A stretch of DNA of 64,000 bases from an uncultured Phascolarctobacterium sp. Lineage in GTDB: Bacteria > Bacillota > Negativicutes > Acidaminococcales > Acidaminococcaceae. A model generated the notes under the pieces. It was not told the origin of the DNA, did no database searches, and saw only the letters and a list, made by a program, of their open reading frames with translations. Numbering within the stretch: position 1 is the first letter of the stretch; the number at the start of each line of letters is the position of its first letter. Made by a program: the position numbers and the translations under genes. Shown here piece by piece: positions 26,518-34,166 of the stretch. The stretch spans positions 1-64,000 of the forward strand of contig URXA01000004.1 of assembly GCA_900551745.1 (NCBI GenBank), given 5' to 3'.

Positions 26518-27815
26518 AAGCCCAGCTCCTTTCTATATTCTTTGGCTTCCCTAACAGACTTGACTAACTGCTGCAGTAAATATCCTGTAACTTCAAAACC
26601 CAGCATGCCACTCGCCCTGTCGCTGTGAACAATGGCAATACCTTTTTGACGCAGCCTGTTGCCAAATTCATGTCCCAAATATAAATAAGGAGACAATACA
26701 TCATACACATATTGCAGCGGCGCGATATTAGCCGCTTTGCAAACATAAGGGTCTGTATACTGCAATATTTCTTTTGCATAAGGCTCATCTGCTTCTGTAT
26801 ATCTGTTGGTTTGGATCACCTGAGGCACCATCCCCAGGGAGCTGAGGAAACAGTTCATTTCAAAAACTGCATACGGAGTATTCCCGTAAATATAAGTAAT
26901 CCCCTCCAGTTCACCCTTAGTTTTTTCGATTTCCTCTCTTGCATTTTGATAAAGCCCTTCCAATTCTTCCGGCAGTTCCAGCTCCAAGTACCCAAAAAGA
27001 TTTTTATAGGCTTCATAGATTTTTTCGGGAATAACAAATTTATTGAAGTAAACGTAAGGGATACCAAATTTTTCCTGCATCTTTTGGGCCAGCGGCAGCG
27101 CAATATCATTAACGACAATATTCACTTTCGCTGCAGCAGCATTTTTTATATCGTCTACCGAGCAGCCGCAGGGCAGCTGCAAACCGATTTTTACGCCGGC
27201 TTTCTGCAGCATGGCATAAAGCTCTGTCATAGCAAAATCACCCATTCTCTGCCCCAGCAAATTGACACTGTTGTCGCAATCACACGGTTTCATCATTTCA
27301 GCACAAACAGTAATCGTTCGTTCCAGACCAGGCAAATGGTCCTCACATTTAAAATGCTCAGTATGAACCGGCAGCACCTGAATACCATAAAGCTCACTGA
27401 GACCTTCTGAAATAGCGTCAAAGTCATCACCAATGATTTCAATAACACAGGTAGTTACCAAAAATACACATTGGGGCCGATATTCTTCAATTATTTCTTT
27501 AAAAGCTTCCTGTACCTTTTCCGCACTGCCAAAGGTTACATCATGGTCATCCAAAACGACTGAAACACAACGGCCGCCAATGCCTCCAAATTTTTCAGAA
27601 TGTATGGTCATACTTTTAGTGTAATAAGTGCATTCATCCGTACCAACTACAACGATCAGGCTGTCCTTGATACCGCCAACAGCCATAGCCGCACCCATCA
27701 GAGGACAGTGTGTCCCCGGGAACAAAGCATGAGTAAGCTGTGGTATATCTTTGATGCTTTGTACCTGACTCAATTTAGCAAGTTTTTGAACCAGCTCTTT
27801 TCTATCCATCGCCAT
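26514..27815 (-). CDS. Nitrogenase component-1-like subunit with three cluster cysteines
   Basis: A protein of 433 residues of the nitrogenase component-1 superfamily. Cys37 (PGTHCPLMGA), Cys62 (GTDECTYY) and Cys123 (VTTCVIEIIGDD) fall where NifD or NifE bind the P-cluster iron. HTEHFKCEDHLPGLE also resembles NifE/NifD-type proteins. No FeMo-cofactor His ligand pattern is seen, so this is not nitrogen fixation. With the cysteine-poor partner it should form a catalytic complex reduced by the NifH-like protein, as in DPOR or CfbCD. AAAGGAG precedes ATG 27815. Confidence 0.88.
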   Translation of the reverse strand: MAMDRKELVQKLAKLSQVQSIKDIPQLTHALFPGTHCPLMGAAMAVGGIKDSLIVVVGTDECTYYTKSMTIHSEKFGGIGGRCVSVVLDDHDVTFGSAEKVQEAFKEIIEEYRPQCVFLVTTCVIEIIGDDFDAISEGLSELYGIQVLPVHTEHFKCEDHLPGLERTITVCAEMMKPCDCDNSVNLLGQRMGDFAMTELYAMLQKAGVKIGLQLPCGCSVDDIKNAAAAKVNIVVNDIALPLAQKMQEKFGIPYVYFNKFVIPEKIYEAYKNLFGYLELELPEELEGLYQNAREEIEKTKGELEGITYIYGNTPYAVFEMNCFLSSLGMVPQVIQTNRYTEADEPYAKEILQYTDPYVCKAANIAPLQYVYDVLSPYLYLGHEFGNRLRQKGIAIVHSDRASGMLGFEVTGYLLQQLVKSVREAKEYRKELGL

Positions 27816-27831
27816 AACAAAACTCCTTTTA

Positions 27832-28611
27832 TCAACTTATTTCTTTAAACATAATTAAAGGCTTCTTGCGCCCGGGAATCTGCACTACATCACAATCTAC
27901 GTCGTAAACCTCACGCATCATTTTAGGTGTGATAATATCCTGCGGACGACCTTCACCATACTTACAGCCATTTTTCAAAACTATGATCCGGTCACTGATC
28001 TCCAGCGCATGACTTAAATCGTGCAGAACCATCACTACACCGATCCCAGCCTCATGGTTCAGCCTTTTTACAAGTTTCATCGTTTCCTGCTGATGCGCAA
28101 TATCCAAATATGTAGTCGGCTCATCCAAAAACAAAATTTCCGGCTGCTGCGCCAATACGGTAGCTATCCATACCCGCTGCGATTCACCACCCGAACATTC
28201 CTGAATAGATTTATCACGCAGAGCCCAGGTACCTGTTGCTTTCAAAGCCCATTCTATTATCTTTTCATCTTCTTCTGTATTCTGTTCGTACCATTTCTGA
28301 TAGGGTACGCGCCCATAACCTACTAAATCTCTGACTTTAAAATCAGGAGGCGCGCAATGGCGCTGCGGCAAAACGCCAATACATTTGGCAAGTTTTTTAC
28401 TGTCGATATCGTACAGATCCTCCTGATTCAGATAGACGCAGCCCATACTGCAGCGCAGTAATCGTGTCAGCGCTTTCAGCAGAGTAGATTTACCTGAACC
28501 GTTAGGACCGATGATAGTCGTGATCTCACCTTTTTTTACAGTAATATCCATTTCCCTGACTACAATGCGCCCATCGTAGCCGATCTCTAATTTTTCACCC
28601 TTAACTTCCAC
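27832..28611 (-). CDS. ABC transporter ATPase, FecE/BtuD/HmuV type
   Basis: A protein of 259 residues. Walker A GPNGSGKSTLLKAL, signature ECSGGESQRVW, Walker B ILFLDEPTTYLD and the switch His in MVLHDLSHAL are all present. This class powers import of iron-siderophores, haem or cobalamin. It overlaps the permease gene by 11 nt and lies between permease and nitrogenase-like genes, so import and reduction are made together. Confidence 0.95.
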   Translation of the reverse strand: MEVKGEKLEIGYDGRIVVREMDITVKKGEITTIIGPNGSGKSTLLKALTRLLRCSMGCVYLNQEDLYDIDSKKLAKCIGVLPQRHCAPPDFKVRDLVGYGRVPYQKWYEQNTEEDEKIIEWALKATGTWALRDKSIQECSGGESQRVWIATVLAQQPEILFLDEPTTYLDIAHQQETMKLVKRLNHEAGIGVVMVLHDLSHALEISDRIIVLKNGCKYGEGRPQDIITPKMMREVYDVDCDVVQIPGRKKPLIMFKEIS

Positions 28612-29605
28612 TTACTTTGCCCTTCTTTCTTAACATATACAAGAAAAACGGTCCGCCGGTAACTGCCATAACGATACCTACAGGTATCTCCATCCCAGGT
28701 ATAAGCGTCCTCCCCAAAGTATCTGCCGCAAGAAGAATCACCGCACCCAAAAGCATACTCACCGGCAGCAGTGCTTTATAGTCGGAGCCAACCATCATTC
28801 TCGCAATATGCGGTACAACCAGCCCTACAAAACCGATCATACCGGCCTCTGCTACCGTCGCAGCCGCCAAAAAAGCTGCCACCGCAGATAAAAAGATACG
28901 TACAAAAGTTACATTTACTCCCAGGCTTTGGGCCATCTCGTCACCCAGCTGCAAAATGTTGGCATTTTTTATACAGCATACGCCTAAAACAAGACCAATA
29001 AAAGCATACACCGTAATGATATAAACATGATCCCAGGAACGTCCCGAAAGACTGCCGTTCATAAAAGACAACACACTGGAAAGATTATCAGAATTCAATA
29101 ATTGCAAAAAGGAGTTATATGCTCCCAAAACTGTATTTATCGCAACACCGGACAAAATTATTCTGACAGTATCAATCCCATCGCGCCAGGCCAGCAAATA
29201 AATAAGTACACAGGCCAAAGCCGCACCGCCAAAAGCAAAAAGCGGCACTGATGAAACCAAAGTCGGAAACAACAGCAGAATCGTCGTTGCCGCAGTGGCC
29301 GCACCGGCAGAGACGCCTATAATCCCCGGATCAGCCAGAGGGTTACGCATAACAGCCTGCAAAAGAGCACCTGCAACAGCCAGGCAGGCCCCTACTTCGA
29401 CCGCCATAATCAGACGCGGTAACCGCAAATTATAAACGACTACCCTCACCGGTCCGCTTTCATCATAAAAAAGAGCCTGTATGATCTGCTGCAGCGAATA
29501 CCCGGCACTGCCAACTCCCAGCGCAACAACAGCCAGCAATAATAATACTGCCACTAAAACCAGGCAAACCATACTTACCCGCAGGACATTTACTTCTTTA
29601 CCCAT
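28601..29605 (-). CDS. ABC transporter permease, FecCD/BtuC family
   Basis: A protein of 334 residues with about ten helices. LPRLIMAVEVGACLAVAGA, NPLADPGIIGVSAGA and GLVVPHIARMMVGSDYK are FecCD-family hallmarks. It would work as a homodimer with the ATPase and the binding protein encoded on either side. It overlaps both neighbours (8 and 11 nt). The family covers siderophores, haem and corrinoids, so substrate cannot be read from it. Confidence 0.95.
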   Translation of the reverse strand: MGKEVNVLRVSMVCLVLVAVLLLLAVVALGVGSAGYSLQQIIQALFYDESGPVRVVVYNLRLPRLIMAVEVGACLAVAGALLQAVMRNPLADPGIIGVSAGAATAATTILLLFPTLVSSVPLFAFGGAALACVLIYLLAWRDGIDTVRIILSGVAINTVLGAYNSFLQLLNSDNLSSVLSFMNGSLSGRSWDHVYIITVYAFIGLVLGVCCIKNANILQLGDEMAQSLGVNVTFVRIFLSAVAAFLAAATVAEAGMIGFVGLVVPHIARMMVGSDYKALLPVSMLLGAVILLAADTLGRTLIPGMEIPVGIVMAVTGGPFFLYMLRKKGKVSGS

Positions 29606-30593
29606 TTTGTTTCAGCTTCTTCGCATCAATCATATCGATCAATTCATTTATATTATCAATAACATTGATCCCGGCTGTCGCAACATATTTTATCGGCAGA
29701 TAAATAACCTCATGTTCGCGTATCGCCTTAATATTGTTCCAGTATTCAGGGTTTTTGGCAAAATCCTCTTCCATTACCTGCTGATGCTCTGCCGCAGTTT
29801 TAGAACCGCCTACACAAAACAGTAAATCCGGTTCGTAGGATAAAGCCTGCTCCAGATCGATCAGTACCATCTTATTGTTCTGATACACATTTTCGTACCC
29901 CAGCATATCCAGCATACTGCCTAAAGTACCATCTTTACCCTGTATATAATGACGCGGCGGGGCTGATTGCAGCACCATAACTTTTTGCCCTTTATTTTCC
30001 TGTCTTTTTTCGGCCATTCTGGCTTCCAATTTGTTGAACCTGTCCGTAATAGCTTCGGCACCTGCATTATTTTGACCAAAGGCTTTGATCAGCACGTCAG
30101 TCAATTCCTTGATCGACTCATAAGATACAACATGCCCGGCATCAACATAATAAACAGGTATTTTTTCACGATCCAGAATTTTCCCATAAGTATCCTTAGA
30201 CTGATAGCCTACTATCACCAGATCCGGTTCCAAAGCAATAACTGATTCGATATCAAAATTAGAATTCATCGACACATTCAGCAGCTTTGCATCCTTCACC
30301 AAATCTGCAGGCCATTCCAGCATCGCCGCCTGGGGCACAGCAACCTGCTTAATACCCATCTCATGCAGCGCCAAAGCCGGAGTATGCACTAAAGATACGA
30401 CTCGCTGAGGCTTTGCTTTTAAAACAACCGGTTCAGTAAAACCATAAGCCTGCAGCGTCGGTGTATACTCAAGTTTATAAGTTTCACCGGCAGCAGCCGA
30501 CACATCTTCACTTTTACTGCCTGTATTAAAGCAATAATACAAAAGCGCACCTGCTATAACGACTACTGCCAACAACAATAATTTATTTTTCAT
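29598..30593 (-). CDS. Periplasmic substrate-binding protein, FecB/BtuF type
   Basis: A protein of 331 residues with one N-terminal hydrophobic segment (LLLLAVVVIAGALLYYC); the Cys is not in a standard lipobox, so it may be held by an uncleaved anchor. The class III binding fold shows as KPQRVVSLVHTPALALHEMG, LEPDLVIVGY and YEPDLLFCVGG. It delivers substrate to the FecCD-type permease. It overlaps the NifH-like stop and the permease start, inside the nitrogenase-like operon. Confidence 0.88.
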   Translation of the reverse strand: MKNKLLLLAVVVIAGALLYYCFNTGSKSEDVSAAAGETYKLEYTPTLQAYGFTEPVVLKAKPQRVVSLVHTPALALHEMGIKQVAVPQAAMLEWPADLVKDAKLLNVSMNSNFDIESVIALEPDLVIVGYQSKDTYGKILDREKIPVYYVDAGHVVSYESIKELTDVLIKAFGQNNAGAEAITDRFNKLEARMAEKRQENKGQKVMVLQSAPPRHYIQGKDGTLGSMLDMLGYENVYQNNKMVLIDLEQALSYEPDLLFCVGGSKTAAEHQQVMEEDFAKNPEYWNNIKAIREHEVIYLPIKYVATAGINVIDNINELIDMIDAKKLKQNG

Positions 30594-31363
30594 TATTCAT
30601 CCCCCTTAATGTCTTCACTCATTTCTAAAACTTTATCCGCCAGCTCCTGATAGACCTTGACCATCGGCGAAGCCTGTACAAATTCGCTAACCGTACCGCC
30701 CTGATTTTCAGCTGTTTGTATATCTCCCGAACGTGGAACATACATTACGACCTCGGTTTCAATCTCAGCGGCAGCCTTAGCCACCAGTTCCTGTTCATTC
30801 TCAATATTTTTAGCGTTCAAAATAATGCCTTTCAAGCGAGCATAACCTCTGCGTCCAAAGTTTTTGATCGCCTGAGCAATATTATTAGCCGCATAAAGCG
30901 CCATCATCTCGCCTGAAGAAACAATAAACACTTCTCTGGCATAACCACCCCTGATAGGCATTGCAAAACCACCGCAAACAACGTCGCCGAGCACGTCATA
31001 GATAACGATATCCGGCTTATAGATTTCAAAAGCCTTCAACTCCTCCAGCTTTTCAAAAGCTGAAATAATACCGCGCCCTGCACAGCCTATACCAGGTGTC
31101 GGACCTCCTGCTTCTACACACAGGACGCCACCAAAGCCTTCAAAAACAATATCTTTTAATTCTAAAGCTTCCCCCTTTTCTTTAAGCTGTTCTAAAACAG
31201 TAGGAATACGCATCCCCTTCATCAAATTCTTAGTTGAATCAGACTTAGGGTCACAACCTACCTGCATTACTTTATAACCTTTAAGCGCCAATGCCGCCGA
31301 TAAATTTGAAGTAGTAGTAGACTTGCCAATACCGCCCTTGCCATAAATCGCAATTTTTCTCAT
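30593..31363 (-). CDS. NifH-like ATP-dependent reductase (nitrogenase iron-protein family)
   Basis: A protein of 256 residues. P-loop GKGGIGKST (8-16), switch region [10 protein letters not shown], and the two cluster cysteines Cys94 (PGIGCAGRG) and Cys130 ([11 protein letters not shown]) match iron proteins of nitrogenase, DPOR and CfbC. A [4Fe-4S] homodimer would pass electrons one at a time to the component-1-like pair, spending ATP. A longer frame begins at 31417, but AGGGAGG lies just before ATG 31363. It is the first gene of the six-gene operon. Confidence 0.93.
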   Translation of the reverse strand: MRKIAIYGKGGIGKSTTTSNLSAALALKGYKVMQVGCDPKSDSTKNLMKGMRIPTVLEQLKEKGEALELKDIVFEGFGGVLCVEAGGPTPGIGCAGRGIISAFEKLEELKAFEIYKPDIVIYDVLGDVVCGGFAMPIRGGYAREVFIVSSGEMMALYAANNIAQAIKNFGRRGYARLKGIILNAKNIENEQELVAKAAAEIETEVVMYVPRSGDIQTAENQGGTVSEFVQASPMVKVYQELADKVLEMSEDIKGDE

Positions 31364-31457
31364 CAATAAACTGCCTCCCTTAAAAATAAATAGCTCACTG
31401 TTTTCAACCAAAAACATTCTATATTTAAATCAATATAAACAACTTTATTCATAAAAT

Positions 31458-31523
31458 AAAATGCAATGGAGTTAGCTATAGCTAACTCCATTGCATTTTA
31501 ACACTCTTTAACTTTAGTGTCAA
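31458..31523 (-). promoter_or_regulatory. Promoter and large palindrome of the nitrogenase-like operon
   Basis: On the minus strand TTGACA (31523-31518) and TAAAAT (31500-31495) are 17 bp apart. A perfect 42-bp palindrome (31458-31499, centre TATA, containing GTTAGC/GCTAAC) begins inside the -10 and covers the start of transcription. It can act as an operator in DNA or as a leader hairpin in RNA; a TTTTATTTTA tail follows, so attenuation is also possible. Confidence 0.75.
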
Positions 31524-31524
31524 T

Positions 31525-31570
31525 ACAAAAATGCCCGATCAATGTATAAATTCTCACATCGACCGGACAT
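31525..31570 (-). terminator. Terminator after the binding lipoprotein gene
   Basis: ATGTCCGGTC (31570-31561) pairs with GATCGGGCAT (31540-31531) allowing two G-U pairs, followed on the minus strand by TTTTTG. It separates this gene from the nitrogenase-like operon. Confidence 0.75.
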
Positions 31571-31598
31571 TATTTAAAGATAATATTTTTAAAGCATC

Positions 31599-32648
31599 CT
31601 AATACAGCTCCGGATAAGCATGCCCCTTGATATAGTGAAGCTGCTGATATTTTTCCAGCCAAGTTTTAAAAACTTCTTCAGGATGCAGCTCTGGCAGATA
31701 TTCCGGATATAAAAATTTTGCAATATAGATCGTACCAACCAATTTCGACGCACCGCCATGCAAATAATGCGAAAGCAGCAAAATCCGATCATTACGTACA
31801 GCATCAATACCTGCCCAACCGCTGCGTAAAACAAGCTCCTTTTTGATTGCTTTCTCTTCCTCTATAGTCGGCGGCTGATAAGAAGAATAAGCATTGGCAT
31901 CTGCTACTTTGACAATATACTGAGGATCTTTCTCGATTATCGCTTCCTGATCAACCTGCGATCCTTTAGCAGCGGCAAAAATATTATCAGCGCCTGAATA
32001 TTCAACCATTTTATAAAAATAATCGCCCGGCACTGCTGTTTTTCCAAGAGTCCGATATTCAAAATACAAACTTCTGCGGGGGACGCCTTGAAGTTGCTTT
32101 TGTATATAAGCCAGTTTATCGTTAAAATAATTTACTAATTCTTCTGCCTGTTCTTCCCTGCCAAAAATTCTGCCGATCAGCCTGCAGTTATCAGCAAACT
32201 GATCTGTATAATAAGAATTTATGACAATTACTTTGATCCCAAACCTGTCCAACATCTCCTGCGCGTCCCGCCATGTTCCCTCACCGGTAATAATTACAGC
32301 CTGCGGCGCCAACTCGGCCAGTTTTTCATAATTCATCGCATTTTGACTGATACCAAATACCTGTGCTTCATTAAATCTGTTTTTGAAGCCAGACTGATCT
32401 TTAAAAATATAATTATCAACGCCGACGATTTTATCTATGGCACCAACAGCAGTAATCAACTCTGCGTTATAAACATTACAGACAGCAACTCTTTCCAGCG
32501 GATACGGAAGCTCTACCTTACGGCCAACGCTATCCGTAACTACGATAGTTTTTTGCTGCTCTGCCTTTCTCCTGCCATTATCATCAGCACAGCCAAACAG
32601 CATCATTCCACAACACAGCAGAAGCATTATTGCTATTATCTTACTCAT
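31599..32648 (-). CDS. Substrate-binding lipoprotein, FecB/BtuF type
   Basis: A protein of 349 residues with a lipobox (MMLFGC, mature Cys about residue 20), so anchored in a membrane. TDSVGRKVELPYPLERVAV, LAPQAVIITGEG and FGREEQAEELVNYFNDKL are typical of class III metal-chelate binding proteins. It has no permease of its own; it may share the importer of the adjacent operon or one elsewhere. GTG 32660 is an alternative start. Only 42 bp separate it from the ATPase gene upstream, so those two may be cotranscribed. Confidence 0.88.
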   Translation of the reverse strand: MSKIIAIMLLLCCGMMLFGCADDNGRRKAEQQKTIVVTDSVGRKVELPYPLERVAVCNVYNAELITAVGAIDKIVGVDNYIFKDQSGFKNRFNEAQVFGISQNAMNYEKLAELAPQAVIITGEGTWRDAQEMLDRFGIKVIVINSYYTDQFADNCRLIGRIFGREEQAEELVNYFNDKLAYIQKQLQGVPRRSLYFEYRTLGKTAVPGDYFYKMVEYSGADNIFAAAKGSQVDQEAIIEKDPQYIVKVADANAYSSYQPPTIEEEKAIKKELVLRSGWAGIDAVRNDRILLLSHYLHGGASKLVGTIYIAKFLYPEYLPELHPEEVFKTWLEKYQQLHYIKGHAYPELY

Positions 32649-32690
32649 CTTTATAAACACCTATCAATAAATTTTCTATTACATTAACAG

Positions 32691-34070
32691 TCATTTCATA
32701 TATTTTAGGGATATCAGCCTGAGATGCGGATCTCCTGCTGATATTTCCATACATTCATCTGTAAACCCTTTTTTAGAAAACACTAGGAAGCGTTTATCAA
32801 CACCTGTAAAATGTTCACCTTTAGCGAGCAATTTTTTCAGTACGTCACTGTCAGCTTTTTTATTGCTCCAATTACAATCAATCAGACAAATAACATCAGT
32901 ATCGTCAGCAATAAAATCAACTGAAATTTTATTACTGCCGCTGCCTTGCCACCACGGGCTTATTTGCTCAAAATCGCACATAAAATCATTGCGTTTTTTT
33001 AATTTATAACAATACTGCAAACAGATCTTTTTAAAAATATGGGCAGCAAATAAGTCTATTCTCGGCATAATATTATTGCGCAGAACCTGATGCCCGCGTC
33101 CGATCGCAATCGAACTCATATACGGAAAAACAAACTGATACCAGAAAACAAACATATTATTAGCAATTTCATAATAGCTGATTTTGTTACTGCTGCTAAA
33201 AGCAGGATTGACACGCTGCAAAATTCCCATTGTCAGCAGTACATTCAAGTATTTTGAAACCTTGTTGCATTCCATATCGGCAGCCGCTGCTATTTCGTTC
33301 AGCCGCCCTGCCCCGCAGGCAACAGAACAAAGGATAGTATTATATGTAGCGGGTTCCCTTAAATCAAGTTTTAAGAGCTGTATTGGTTCCTTATACAATG
33401 GAGCTGCTGGTTCAAAAAACAATTTTTTCAGATTGTCCTTAAAAGACAGTTCCGCATCCAAATAACTCATATAATGGGGATTGCCACCGGCTGCGCCATA
33501 TAAAAATAATTTTTCTTCTTCTGTAAAGCCTTCCAAAAATGGCTGTGCTTCCCAATAATCCATAGCGCCTAATTTTATAACAGCATTAATGTAATTTTTT
33601 ATCTGCATCTCCTGATTTTTCAGCAATACCAGCTCCATATCAGCAAAAGGCGCTCCCGAAAAAATAACTGATAGTCTCAACTGCTTTTTATATTTTTGAG
33701 CATATTTAGCAAATGCCGTAAAAAATTCCGGTGCAGAATCAAATAAATACTGTACATCATCTATTACCAGAACCAGCCGCTGCTGTGTGGCCTTAAAAAA
33801 CAACGTGCTTAATACACTATCCCAGCTGCGGAATTCATTTTTGGGACCCCAAAGGCCCTGCTCTTTTAATTCCAGGCAAAAAGCCGCCAAATTTACAGTT
33901 GACAACGCATTGCGGGCAGCAAAATAAGCAGCAGATTTTTTTTGTAAAAACTCCTGCAGCAAAGCAGTTTTACCGATTTTATATTCACCGCTCACAAGTA
34001 CTACATTTAAAGAATTTTTTGCATACAATTTTTCTAAAAGACCTAATTCTTCACTGCGTCCAATAAACAT
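32691..34070 (-). CDS. Archaeal-type AAA ATPase with DUF234-like C-terminus
   Basis: A protein of 459 residues. Opening FIGRSEELGLLEKLY, Walker A GEYKIGKTALLQEF and Walker B LVLVIDDVQYLF are typical of the ATPase_2 family. A winged helix (about 255-305) and a C-terminal DUF234-like, nuclease-fold region (about 320-455; FIADDTDVICLIDCNW) follow. Biological role of the family is poorly known; members are scattered and often horizontally acquired. Its place among uptake genes may be chance. Confidence 0.8.
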   Translation of the reverse strand: MFIGRSEELGLLEKLYAKNSLNVVLVSGEYKIGKTALLQEFLQKKSAAYFAARNALSTVNLAAFCLELKEQGLWGPKNEFRSWDSVLSTLFFKATQQRLVLVIDDVQYLFDSAPEFFTAFAKYAQKYKKQLRLSVIFSGAPFADMELVLLKNQEMQIKNYINAVIKLGAMDYWEAQPFLEGFTEEEKLFLYGAAGGNPHYMSYLDAELSFKDNLKKLFFEPAAPLYKEPIQLLKLDLREPATYNTILCSVACGAGRLNEIAAAADMECNKVSKYLNVLLTMGILQRVNPAFSSSNKISYYEIANNMFVFWYQFVFPYMSSIAIGRGHQVLRNNIMPRIDLFAAHIFKKICLQYCYKLKKRNDFMCDFEQISPWWQGSGSNKISVDFIADDTDVICLIDCNWSNKKADSDVLKKLLAKGEHFTGVDKRFLVFSKKGFTDECMEISAGDPHLRLISLKYMK

Positions 34071-34131
34071 AGCGGCACCTTCCTACTCATAAGTTGTATT
34101 TTATTTTAACACAACTCATAGCCGGAAAGCA

Positions 34132-34159
34132 AAAGGGAAACATAATTATGTTTCCCTTT
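34132..34159 (-). terminator. Terminator after the second TonB receptor
   Basis: A perfect 28-bp palindrome (34132-34159) with TTTTGCTTT on the minus-strand side, 8 bp past the receptor stop. Confidence 0.85.
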
Positions 34160-34166
34160 GCAACTT

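Noticed and set aside
25282..31363. True nitrogen fixation (nif) cluster
   Set aside because: No nifE, nifN or nifB is nearby, one subunit lacks cluster cysteines, and importer genes are interleaved. The proteins are nitrogenase-like, not nitrogenase.
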